A stretch of 10,460 nucleotides of DNA from Myxococcales bacterium. Lineage in GTDB: Bacteria; Myxococcota_A; UBA9160; SMWR01. The stretch lies in the NCBI GenBank assembly GCA_022572485.1, contig JACZVU010000088.1, positions 1 through 10,460 of the forward strand. The letters run 5' to 3'. Each line of letters begins with the position of its first letter. Position 1 is the first letter of the stretch. The notes beneath the pieces were generated by a model, which did no database searches, was not told where the DNA came from, and was given only the letters and a program-made list of their open reading frames with translations. Positions 1-5,974 of the stretch are shown piece by piece. The translations under genes and the position numbers were made by a program.

Positions 1-1324
1 AGGCCTCGGTGTAGACGCAACCCTTGTCGGCGAGGGTCTGGTAGATCGGTGTTACGCGGCATTTTCGGCCTGCTTCGCGCTCTTCTCCCGGGATGTGAAG
101 CGCGTACATCTGGGTGTAGGCGTCGAACGCCTTGGCCCGGGTGTAGGTCTCGTCCGCCCACGGGCCGAAGCGTCGGGGATCGAGGCTCGCCATGTTGACG
201 TCCGCGTCGCCGTGAACGATCCACTGGGCGAGATACTTTCCGCAGCCCGCACCCTGTGCGATGCCGATCGAGGCGCCGCAGCAGAGCCAGAAATTGCGCA
301 GACCCCCTGCGGGCCCGAGCAGTGGATTGTCGTCCGGCGTGTGTGGAATCGCACCGTTGACGACCGATTTGATGCCCGCATCCGCCCAGATCGGCATCCG
401 CTCCAGGACTTTCTCGAAGTGCGGAAAAACCCGCTCGAAGTCGGCTTCGAAAAGCTCGCTGTCGGATTCCCAAGTCGGCATGCCGCCTTGCGTGGGCCAG
501 GCTTGAGTTGCGCCTTTGGTCTCGTAGATGCCGATCAGTGCAGAAGTCTGCTCCTGTCGGTAGTAGGCCGACGCCGAGGGGTCTCGCATGATCGGAATTT
601 CCTCGTCCCGATCGATGAACTCCTGGATGGGCTCGGTGATGAAGTATTGGTGTTCGGCATTGGTGAAGGGCACGTCTGAGCCGACCATCTGGGAGACCTT
701 GGGCGCGTAACACCCTGCCGCGTTGACCACATGTTCACAGACGATGTTTCCTTTGTCGGTTATGACTTCCCATTCACCGCTTTGGCGCAGGTTGATGTCC
801 GTGACGCGGGTACGTTTTATGATGGAGGCGCCCAGATTCGTCGCAGCCTTGGCCATCGCGTTACAGGTGCCCGCGGGGTCAACGTGGCCGTCATCCAGTG
901 TCCAGGCTCCCGCGATGACCCCGGTTGTTTCGATGAACGGATTGATGCGTCGGATCTCGTCCGGACCGATGACCTCCAGCCGGTAACCGATGTGCTTCGC
1001 GATATCGGAGACGTGCTTGAACCACTCCAGCTCGGCTTGCGTGGTGGCCAGGCGAATTCCACCGCAGCCGTGCCAGCTGGTGTACTGACCGGTCATCGCT
1101 TCCAGCTTTGGATAGAGGGTGTTGCTGTGGTGATGGATCATGGCCATCGTGTAATCGCCGATGAAGCTCGGGCACTGTCCTGCCGAGTGCCAGGTCGATC
1201 CCGATGTCAGCTCACCCTTCTCAACCAGTACGATGTCCTTCCAACCTTCTTCGGCGAGGTGATGGAGGAGGCCAACGCCCATCATCCCTCCCCCCACCAC
1301 GACCACCCGAGCCTGCGAAATCAT
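1..1324 (-). CDS. FAD-dependent oxidoreductase, sarcosine/dimethylglycine dehydrogenase family (5' part)
   Basis: The frame stays open from the ATG at 1324 to the left edge, about 441 codons, so the gene is cut by the window. Family members oxidise N-methyl groups (sarcosine, dimethylglycine or related amines) and pass the one-carbon unit to tetrahydrofolate. Seen: a dinucleotide-binding GGGMMG at residues 11-16 after a hydrophobic strand, E35 at the usual FAD-ribose position, and SGSTWHSAG at 41-49, where H46 matches the histidine that covalently holds FAD in DMGDH and SARDH. Later come VNGAIPHTPDDNPLLGP, GKYLAQWIVHG and an LDPRRFG stretch leading into the FAO_M-type linker. The GcvT-like folate domain should lie beyond the edge. 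GGGAG at 1331-1335 sits 6 nt from the ATG at 1324 but touches the one at 1330, so 1324 is chosen. Substrate is not resolved. This is host chromosome. Confidence 0.9.
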   Translation of the reverse strand, partial: MISQARVVVVGGGMMGVGLLHHLAEEGWKDIVLVEKGELTSGSTWHSAGQCPSFIGDYTMAMIHHHSNTLYPKLEAMTGQYTSWHGCGGIRLATTQAELEWFKHVSDIAKHIGYRLEVIGPDEIRRINPFIETTGVIAGAWTLDDGHVDPAGTCNAMAKAATNLGASIIKRTRVTDINLRQSGEWEVITDKGNIVCEHVVNAAGCYAPKVSQMVGSDVPFTNAEHQYFITEPIQEFIDRDEEIPIMRDPSASAYYRQEQTSALIGIYETKGATQAWPTQGGMPTWESDSELFEADFERVFPHFEKVLERMPIWADAGIKSVVNGAIPHTPDDNPLLGPAGGLRNFWLCCGASIGIAQGAGCGKYLAQWIVHGDADVNMASLDPRRFGPWADETYTRAKAFDAYTQMYALHIPGEEREAGRKCRVTPIYQTLADKGCVYTEA

Positions 1325-1330
1325 GACCAT

Positions 1331-1474
1331 CTCCCGTGAGTCCCGCTGCGGCGTCAGCGCCAAATCTTGCTCGAGTTGATCTGCCAGGGCGCCGGGTTAC
1401 GGTTCAGCCGCGGCGGAATTCAGTCCACATGGAGTCGTGAGCCGAAGAATCATATTGGATTTCTCTCCATTTCG
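1331..1474. other. Host 5' flank of the oxidoreductase gene, up to attL
   Basis: No open frame of note. This stretch is the leader of the leftward oxidoreductase gene and ends at the candidate attL core. About 150 bp of presumed original upstream DNA remain attached to the gene. I see no convincing sigma70 promoter facing left within it, so the native promoter may lie here unrecognised or may have been separated by the insertion. Confidence 0.4.
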
Positions 1475-1490
1475 CGCCATCTGCCCGTTT
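1475..1490 (+). repeat. Candidate attL core (16-bp direct repeat)
   Basis: CGCCATCTGCCCGTTT is repeated exactly at 10334-10349; the bases on either side differ between the copies. It lies just beyond the integrase 3' end, the usual place for a phage att core. No tRNA gene is visible at either copy, so the target appears to be intergenic DNA upstream of the oxidoreductase gene. Confidence 0.75.
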
Positions 1491-1527
1491 CGAGAGCGCC
1501 CTGAATCGAGCTAAACGCCCGGATTCA

Positions 1528-2751
1528 TTAGGAGCTTTTTAGAATCCTCTTTGTGTCTGTAGCAATTTTGTAGCAATCTGCCGTCGGGACGCACAGACGT
1601 GCGAACAAATCCATCGGAGTTTCCACCTCTGGATTCAACTGCTCAGCGGTCTTGTATTTGGAGAAGTCCAGCGCGTCGTAGTGCTTCGCCGCTACCGCCT
1701 TGTCCTCGTGCCCGATCGCATAGCGCACGTACTCCTCGGCCACGCCCCACTGCTTGAGTAGGGTCGAAGCCGTCGCCCGCATGTTCTGAAAGGTGCGCTT
1801 CGGCAGGCCCGCCCGCTCCAACACCCGGCGCATCGTGTGGGTGTAGAGGCGCGAGTATTTTTGCTGCACCACGTCCGCCTCCGCGCCGGGCTCAAATCGT
1901 GATCTCTTGAGCTTGCGAAGTGCGTGTTGCAGCCGGGTCGAGATATGCGGCTCACGTTGAAAGCCAGACTTGAGCGGCGACGTCTTATCGCCGCGCGACC
2001 GGGTGTGGCGCAGGATCAGGCGGCGACACGGGTCGCTGTGGTGCGCGCCCCACTCGATGTCGCCCCATTTCAAGCCGACGATCTCACCGAGGCGCAGCCC
2101 GCACTCGACCGCGAGCATCGTGATCACGGTCGCCTCAAGGCTCTCTTCTTGCGCCGCGGCCACGAGTCGCCCGACCTCTTCGGGTGTCAACACTGCGTCC
2201 TTCGCGTAGCGTCGCGCCTCGTCTTGCTTCGCGTGTGCGCTTTTGGTTCGGCGTGCATAGAGCAAGTCTTCGCGCAGCTCTTGGACCGGCTTGCAGCCGC
2301 GCGCCAAGTGCCCGCGTCCACGCGCCCAGCGAAGGACCATCTCGATCGCGTCGATTTGGTTCGCCCCGGTCTTGAACGAGCGACCGCGCTGTGAGATTGC
2401 CGCATCGTGCCACCGTCGGAGTGCGGCCACATCGACCTGATCGAGTGTAAGCGAACCGAGGTGTTCGATGATCCTGCCCTCGTCGCGGAGCAGGCGGATC
2501 CGATCGCTCGACGTCGTCTCAGCGACGCCGCACGCCGCCATGTCGGCCAACGCCTTTCGCGTCGCATCCGCGAACGTCATCGAACGATGCTTTCCGTGGA
2601 TCGCGTCATCGCGACGCTTGGCGGCGCGGTCCCAATCGTCCGTACCCGCGGAGATTAGCGTCCGCTTGCCGCCGTCGGTGTAGCTGATCCAGATCACCTC
2701 GCCGCGTGCGTAGAGCCCGCGGTACTCCCGGCCCTTCGGTCGCTTCGTCAT
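1528..2751 (-). CDS. int: Tyrosine-recombinase integrase
   Basis: 407 aa. It catalyses site-specific insertion and excision by strand exchange at att sites. Seen: an N-terminal small beta-rich arm-binding-like segment (about 10-50), a core-binding helical region (about 58-150), and a catalytic domain from about 185. The catalytic set is R220 in the GLRLGE box, K261, R325 in QNMRATAST, H348 in IGHED and nucleophile Y358 in KHYDAL. The usual HxxR box reads QNMR, so the first histidine is replaced by Q322; I recall similar FQNLR-type boxes in other phage-type integrases, so it need not be inactive. The ATG shares one base with the stop of the upstream regulator (TGATG), and GGAGG lies 7 nt before it. 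Two copies of TGTAGCAAT, possible arm sites, fall inside its 3' end. Confidence 0.93.
   Translation of the reverse strand: MTKRPKGREYRGLYARGEVIWISYTDGGKRTLISAGTDDWDRAAKRRDDAIHGKHRSMTFADATRKALADMAACGVAETTSSDRIRLLRDEGRIIEHLGSLTLDQVDVAALRRWHDAAISQRGRSFKTGANQIDAIEMVLRWARGRGHLARGCKPVQELREDLLYARRTKSAHAKQDEARRYAKDAVLTPEEVGRLVAAAQEESLEATVITMLAVECGLRLGEIVGLKWGDIEWGAHHSDPCRRLILRHTRSRGDKTSPLKSGFQREPHISTRLQHALRKLKRSRFEPGAEADVVQQKYSRLYTHTMRRVLERAGLPKRTFQNMRATASTLLKQWGVAEEYVRYAIGHEDKAVAAKHYDALDFSKYKTAEQLNPEVETPMDLFARLCVPTADCYKIATDTKRILKSS
1558..1577 (+). repeat. Paired TGTAGCAAT repeats, candidate left-arm integrase sites
   Basis: Two exact copies of TGTAGCAAT at 1558-1566 and 1569-1577, 11 bp apart, about one helical turn, and about 70 bp from the attL core. 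A matching pair (CTGTAGCA twice, 12 bp apart) lies about 95 bp inside attR. Paired short repeats on both sides of a core are what arm-type binding sites of a tyrosine integrase look like. Role inferred. Confidence 0.5.
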
Positions 2752-3239
2752 CAGCTCGCCTCCGCCACTTTCCTAATGAGCCCGCCTCGGATCTTCGTCC
2801 CCACTCCCTCGACCTGCGCGTCGTAGATGTCTTGCAGCGACAAGGCCGGTTCGCCGGATTTGAAGCGGTGCTCTCTGACCACTTTCTCGAACACCGCATA
2901 TTGAGTTTTATCCGCCGTGTCGAGCACGAAGCTCGGCGTCGGCACCTCTGTTTCCGGGTCGATTTCGATGTACATCACGGCTCTTTTCATCTCGTCCGGA
3001 TCGCCCCTTTGCATGATTGCGACGACCGCCTTCACGATCTCCCTCTGGACGCCCGAGTCGAGCAGCTTCGCCGCGAAGGCCGCCGCGACCGCGTCGCGCA
3101 AGCAGTACTGCCTCTTCCAATGCGGGAGCTTTCCGACCGGCACGAGCAGTCCCTCCTTTTTCCAATAATCCAGCGTCTTCTTGTGCTTACCCAACACGAC
3201 CGCGACCTCGGCTGTCGTGTACGTGACCTCTTCCTTCAT
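2751..3239 (-). CDS. MerR-type helix-turn-helix regulator
   Basis: 162 aa from the ATG at 3239. The N-terminal HTH-wing segment (residues about 5-70: YTTAEVAVVLG, then KTLDYWKKEGLL, then a basic stretch and a helix) follows the MerR/HTH_17 pattern of a helix-turn-helix with tyrosine in the second helix. The rest, rich in charged residues, has no metal-binding cysteine cluster and I do not recognise it. The frame is open further upstream to 3413, but that would read through the divergent promoter and into the excisionase gene; GGAGG (3245-3249) lies 5 nt before 3239. ATGs at 3251 and 3266 are alternatives. Its stop overlaps the integrase start by one base, so the two are probably co-translated. 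Likely role: control of the divergent lysogeny/excision promoters and of integrase supply. Confidence 0.72.
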   Translation of the reverse strand: MKEEVTYTTAEVAVVLGKHKKTLDYWKKEGLLVPVGKLPHWKRQYCLRDAVAAAFAAKLLDSGVQREIVKAVVAIMQRGDPDEMKRAVMYIEIDPETEVPTPSFVLDTADKTQYAVFEKVVREHRFKSGEPALSLQDIYDAQVEGVGTKIRGGLIRKVAEAS

Positions 3240-3319
3240 GTGCTCCTCCATCTCCTCATGCGCCATGACGCGAGAAAAATCTAGCCGTAGCGACGCCACA
3301 AAGTAATAGCCGTTCTCCA

Positions 3320-3352
3320 TTGCCTCGTAAATACCTAATTGATAAATACTAT
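3320..3352 (+). promoter_or_regulatory. AT-rich divergent promoter/operator region
   Basis: A conspicuously AT-rich patch between the regulator and excisionase genes. TTGCCT at 3320-3325 followed by 17 nt and TAAATA at 3343-3348 is a weak rightward sigma70-like pair. Two exact TAAATAC copies (3328-3334 and 3343-3349) lie 15 bp apart and could be an operator. On the other strand TTTACG-N17-TATTAC could serve the regulator-integrase pair. Plausible but not strong. Confidence 0.4.
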
Positions 3353-3373
3353 CTCTTGGGGGCAATGTGAGCC

Positions 3374-3619
3374 ATGCCGGACCCTGATTTTCTGACGATC
3401 CGCGCCGCCGCAAGGCGGGTCCGCGCGTCGCCCAACACCATCCGGCGCCTGATCGACTGCGGCGAGCTGCCTGCCTCCCGAATTGGAAAACGCTGGATTC
3501 GGATAGCCGCTTCTGATCTCGACGCCTTTATGCGTTCGAGGCGGATCCGATCCACCCGACCAGCGAACGACGCGAGCGACCGAGAGTGGCTCGCGAAATT
3601 GGAGGCGAGACGAAGATGA
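3374..3619 (+). CDS. Excisionase/AlpA-like HTH DNA-binding protein
   Basis: 81 aa. Residues about 6-52 (LTIRAAARRVRASPNTIRRLIDCGELPASRIGKRWIRI in outline) form the HTH_17 type of winged helix used by phage excisionases and AlpA-like regulators; D48 and L49 of the typical SDLDAF ending are present. The basic C-terminal tail is of unknown role. In the Xis role it bends att DNA and tips the integrase towards excision; in proteobacterial satellites a similar small HTH protein (AlpA) instead switches on the element. It is first in the rightward early cluster and diverges from the MerR gene. Its TGA overlaps the next ATG (ATGA), a sign of translational coupling. The ribosome-binding site is weak. 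Confidence 0.8.
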   Translation: MPDPDFLTIRAAARRVRASPNTIRRLIDCGELPASRIGKRWIRIAASDLDAFMRSRRIRSTRPANDASDREWLAKLEARRR

Positions 3620-3798
3620 GAAATCGAAGCCGACCGAGGGCGAAGCGGCGAAGTGAGTGCGTGTATAGCGGGCGGATGCTCAACTGGAGCAGTGACGAGA
3701 TTTTTCGCTGGCTTTCCAACAAGGATAAGCGTCGCGTCCGGGAGCAGGGGCTCGTCCCGAATCTCCGCGAGCACGACTGGAAGCCTCCCCGTGGATGA
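3616..3798 (+). CDS. Small basic protein of unknown function (60 aa)
   Basis: The ATG at 3616 overlaps the excisionase stop (ATGA), with GGAGG-like bases 3601-3605 upstream, and its own stop overlaps the RepA-type start, so it sits as a coupled link in a three-gene chain. The N-terminal 12 residues are very basic (RNRSRPRAKRR), followed by a predicted helical, tryptophan-containing part (NWSSDEIFRWLSNKDKRR). No family is recognised. Position between a DNA-binding protein and a replication ATPase suggests a nucleic-acid-binding or replication accessory role, which is inference. A frame starting earlier at 3586 is less likely, because 3616 is the start coupled to the preceding stop. Confidence 0.6.
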   Translation: MRNRSRPRAKRRSECVYSGRMLNWSSDEIFRWLSNKDKRRVREQGLVPNLREHDWKPPRG

Positions 3799-4924
3799 CC
3801 GAGCGAAGCACGATCTCGAAGGCGAGAAGATCCTCAAAACCTGCCCGCCCCTCCCTGCCGACCTTGGACCGCCACAAAGCCGACCGGAAATCTACACGCA
3901 GACGATGGACGAGATCCCCGAGGGCCGCGTCGAGTGGCTCGTTCAACCGTGGTTTCCACGAGGGATGATCACGGCGATTCACGGTGATCCCGGCGTCGGG
4001 AAGTCAGCGATGATCACCGACCTCGCAGCGCGGATCTCGGCGGGTGCGGAAATGCCTACCGGCGCCAAAGTCACGGCGGCGCCCGTGCTGCTCCTGATCG
4101 GCGACGACGATCTCAAGAAGACCGTGCGCCCCCGGTTACAGGCAGCCGGTGCGGATCTCCGAAGGATCACAATCCTAATCGAGCGACACGAATTTGATGA
4201 CGAGGGCTCCTACGAGAAGGCCCGGCCCATCTCGCTGATCCGCGACCTTCCGCTGATCAAGCAGATCATATTGAAGACCCGCGCGGAGCTGCTCGTGGTG
4301 GATCCGCTGCTCGCCTTTTTCGGTGCCGAGCGCGACACGAACAGCGTGTCGGATGTCGCCGAGGCGATGTACCACCTCAAGATCCTGGCCGAAGAGACGA
4401 ACGTCGCGATCTTGCTCAATACGTGGAACTCAAAATCTTCCGCCGGGAAGGCGCTCGCGAAGCTCATGGGCTCGCAGGCATTCTCCGGCGTGGCCCGTGT
4501 GGCTTTTCTGGTCGAAGAACATCCCGAGACGGACGGCCTGATCGTCTTCGCTTGCTCGAAAATGAACGTCACCAAAAAGCCCACAAGCCAGACCTTCCGG
4601 ATCATGGGCACTCGGGTCCCGAGCGAGGCATTCGGCGAGGTCGACACCGCCGCCGTCGAATGGGCAGGAGCGACCGACCTCCGGGCTGACGAACTCGGCA
4701 ACGCCAAACAGACGACCCTGGCCGCGCAGGCCGAGAGCTTCGTGCGGGGTCTGCTCAGAGACGGCTCGAAGCCTTTCACCGAGGTCATGGTCGCGGCAGA
4801 GGAAGCAGGCATCGGACGCGGCGCACTCGACGGGCTCAAGCGCACACGTCGCGTGGTCGTGACCCGGACGCAAGACTTCCCAGCTAAGACCTTCTGGGCG
4901 CTTCCCACCACGGGCCAGGGGTAG
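3791..4924 (+). CDS. RepA-type RecA-fold ATPase (AAA_25), replication protein
   Basis: 377 aa from GTG at 3791. Seen: Walker A GDPGVGKS (65-72), a post-Walker strand ending LLIGDDD (101-107), Walker B LLVVDPLLAFFG (167-178, D171), and GSQAFSGVAR (227-236) with a candidate arginine sensor R236. A C-terminal part (about 310-370) looks like a small winged helix. This is the hexameric helicase/initiator type found in plasmid RepA and phage primase-helicases, but no primase domain is fused or adjacent. A longer open frame from 3653 would overlap the whole 60-aa gene in another frame; GGAAG at 3779-3783, 7 nt before the GTG, and the 8-bp overlap with the preceding stop decide the start. It lies next to a repeat-bearing non-coding region, so it probably opens an origin there. 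Confidence 0.85.
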   Translation: MDDRAKHDLEGEKILKTCPPLPADLGPPQSRPEIYTQTMDEIPEGRVEWLVQPWFPRGMITAIHGDPGVGKSAMITDLAARISAGAEMPTGAKVTAAPVLLLIGDDDLKKTVRPRLQAAGADLRRITILIERHEFDDEGSYEKARPISLIRDLPLIKQIILKTRAELLVVDPLLAFFGAERDTNSVSDVAEAMYHLKILAEETNVAILLNTWNSKSSAGKALAKLMGSQAFSGVARVAFLVEEHPETDGLIVFACSKMNVTKKPTSQTFRIMGTRVPSEAFGEVDTAAVEWAGATDLRADELGNAKQTTLAAQAESFVRGLLRDGSKPFTEVMVAAEEAGIGRGALDGLKRTRRVVVTRTQDFPAKTFWALPTTGQG

Positions 4925-4942
4925 CCCCCTCTCTAAAACCTC

Positions 4943-4969
4943 TGCGGAGTGTGCGGAGTGTGCGGAGTG
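4943..4969 (+). repeat. Three tandem 9-bp repeats (iteron-like)
   Basis: TGCGGAGTG occurs three times without gaps or mismatches. The array is bracketed by a perfect 6-bp inverted repeat, CTCTGC (4940-4945) and GCAGAG (4969-4974), so the whole block could also fold. It starts about 20 bp after the RepA-type stop codon. Candidate initiator-binding site. Confidence 0.6.
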
Positions 4970-5034
4970 CAGAGAATGGCACTACACGCTCTCTCGTTCA
5001 CTTCGCATACACAACACACACAACATACTTTCTC

Positions 5035-5063
5035 TTAACAGACAATCTTTCAAATCCGATAAT
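5035..5063 (+). promoter_or_regulatory. Sigma70-like promoter for the packaging cluster
   Basis: TTAACA (5035-5040), a 17-nt spacer, then GATAAT (5058-5063): one mismatch in each hexamer to the consensus at ideal spacing. Transcription would start near 5070, leaving a leader of about 130 nt before the ATG at 5203. Confidence 0.55.
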
Positions 5064-5151
5064 CGACCCTCTTGAAACGGCTACTTGACCCGTTTTCGGC
5101 CTGTTCTAAGCCCTTATCGCCGCTGATCTTTCTCTCTTGCCGGGCTTGTGG

Positions 5152-5172
5152 TGTAGCGATATATGTAGCGAT
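5152..5172 (+). repeat. Paired TGTAGCGAT repeats upstream of the packaging cluster
   Basis: Two exact copies, 5152-5160 and 5164-5172, 12 bp apart, in the leader of the packaging cluster and 30 bp before its first start codon. The TGTAGC core and spacing match the repeat pairs near both att sites. Possible shared binding site for an element-encoded protein. Confidence 0.4.
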
Positions 5173-5202
5173 CCGGGCCAAAAGGGCTGGAAAAGGGCGG
5201 AT

Positions 5203-5673
5203 ATGGCCGGAACCAAGCGCGAAGACTGCACCCCCGACACGCTGAGCGACGTTCGATCCAAGGCGACGGTGGGCGCATACCAGCGCAGATCGGAGCGCAC
5301 GCGCGTCTCGCTAGGCGACATCCGTCGATGGCGGCAGCACTCGCTCGTCACCGACGCCATCTTGCCGCTTACGCACTACGCCGAGGATGAGTGCAGAGCG
5401 ATCTTCGAGGCGTTAGGCGGGCTCGACAACGTATCCGAGATGGAACGCGCACTGGTCGAAGACTTCGCGCGTGTGGGCGTGGTGTTACAGGCGGAGCTGG
5501 CCCGCTTCGTCAACGGCGATCGGGACGCCGGGCGAATGGTGGGCACGATGGCGACGATCCGTCGCGCGTCACTCGTGGCACTCGGGCTGGACCGCAGAGC
5601 GAAGGAACTCGGGCTCGAAGACTACATCGACGCGAAGGCCGAGAGAGTGAGCGGGAACGGCGATGCCGGATAA
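5203..5673 (+). CDS. Unknown 156-aa protein, possible small terminase subunit
   Basis: Start taken at ATG 5203, with AAAAGGGCGG upstream; the frame is open to 5137 but that stretch carries the repeat pair. The protein is mostly helical and charged. A basic N-terminal third (RSKATVGAYQRRSERTRVSLGDIRRWRQH) is followed by helical segments around residues 55-105 (ERALVEDFARVGVVLQAELARFV) and 110-145, ending in LGLEDYI. I recognise no catalytic motif or named family with confidence. As first gene of a cluster with nuclease and large terminase, it occupies the place where phages usually encode the DNA-recognising small terminase. That identity is inference from position. It overlaps the nuclease gene by 11 bp. 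Confidence 0.6.
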   Translation: MAGTKREDCTPDTLSDVRSKATVGAYQRRSERTRVSLGDIRRWRQHSLVTDAILPLTHYAEDECRAIFEALGGLDNVSEMERALVEDFARVGVVLQAELARFVNGDRDAGRMVGTMATIRRASLVALGLDRRAKELGLEDYIDAKAERVSGNGDAG

Positions 5674-5974
5674 GTCGTGGAAGGCGTTTGAGCGCCGCAT
5701 CGCGCAGCGGTTCCCGAATGCGCGGAGGCGCGGGCCGGACACGACCGGCGGGAAGTGCGACTTGATCGCTCCGGGCTGGGCGGTGGAATGCAAGTTGCTC
5801 GGGCGTCCCAGCTTTTCGGATCTGCTCGACGCAGCGAGGCAGGCAGAGCGCAACGCGGAGGCGTTGCAGACGCCGGTTGCGATCGTGAAGCGTAAGCACG
5901 ATGAGGACCGGAACGCGCTCGTGGTGATGCGGTTGGAAGAGTTTTCGCAGTGGTTCGTGGGGGGCATCGGATGA
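5663..5974 (+). CDS. PD-(D/E)XK nuclease, Holliday-junction-resolvase-like
   Basis: 103 aa. The pattern fits the small PD-(D/E)XK fold: an N-terminal helix with E10 (SWKAFERRIAQRF), a GPDTTGGKCDLI turn with D33, the VECK strand with E42 and K44, and a following helix with Q60 (DAARQAER). Such proteins cleave DNA with divalent metal ions; archaeal Hjc-type resolvases and several phage nucleases share this core. It starts inside the preceding gene and its TGA overlaps the terminase ATG (ATGA), so it is probably made together with the terminase. Likely roles are trimming or resolving branched DNA before packaging, or helping end cleavage. A restriction-like defence role is less likely given the coupling. 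Confidence 0.75.
   Translation: MPDKSWKAFERRIAQRFPNARRRGPDTTGGKCDLIAPGWAVECKLLGRPSFSDLLDAARQAERNAEALQTPVAIVKRKHDEDRNALVVMRLEEFSQWFVGGIG

Larger units (their letters stand above)
4925..5202. other. Non-coding region, candidate replication origin and late promoter
   Basis: 278 bp without a credible gene between the RepA-type gene and the packaging cluster. It begins with three tandem 9-bp repeats, continues with a G-poor, A/C/T-rich strand (only about four G residues in 4980-5057), contains a strong promoter-like pair at 5035-5063, and ends with a pair of TGTAGCGAT repeats before the ATG at 5203. Repeats plus an easily melted asymmetric tract beside a replication ATPase gene fit an origin; function is inferred. 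Confidence 0.5.

Noticed and set aside
95..1339. Two long plus-strand open frames (95-679 and 731-1339)
   Set aside because: They lie opposite a continuous minus-strand oxidoreductase frame with clear FAD motifs, and their translations look like arginine-rich shadow sequence.
1475..1490. att core as the 3' end of a tRNA gene
   Set aside because: No tRNA-like arms or T-loop sequence could be found beside either copy.
3653..3790. Upstream extension of the RepA-type ATPase to an ATG at 3653
   Set aside because: The extension is out of frame with the well-coupled 60-aa gene and reads as serine/glycine-rich shadow; the GTG at 3791 has GGAAG at good spacing.
4943..4969. CRISPR-like array
   Set aside because: The 9-bp units are gapless and have no spacers; they fit iterons or a simple tandem repeat.
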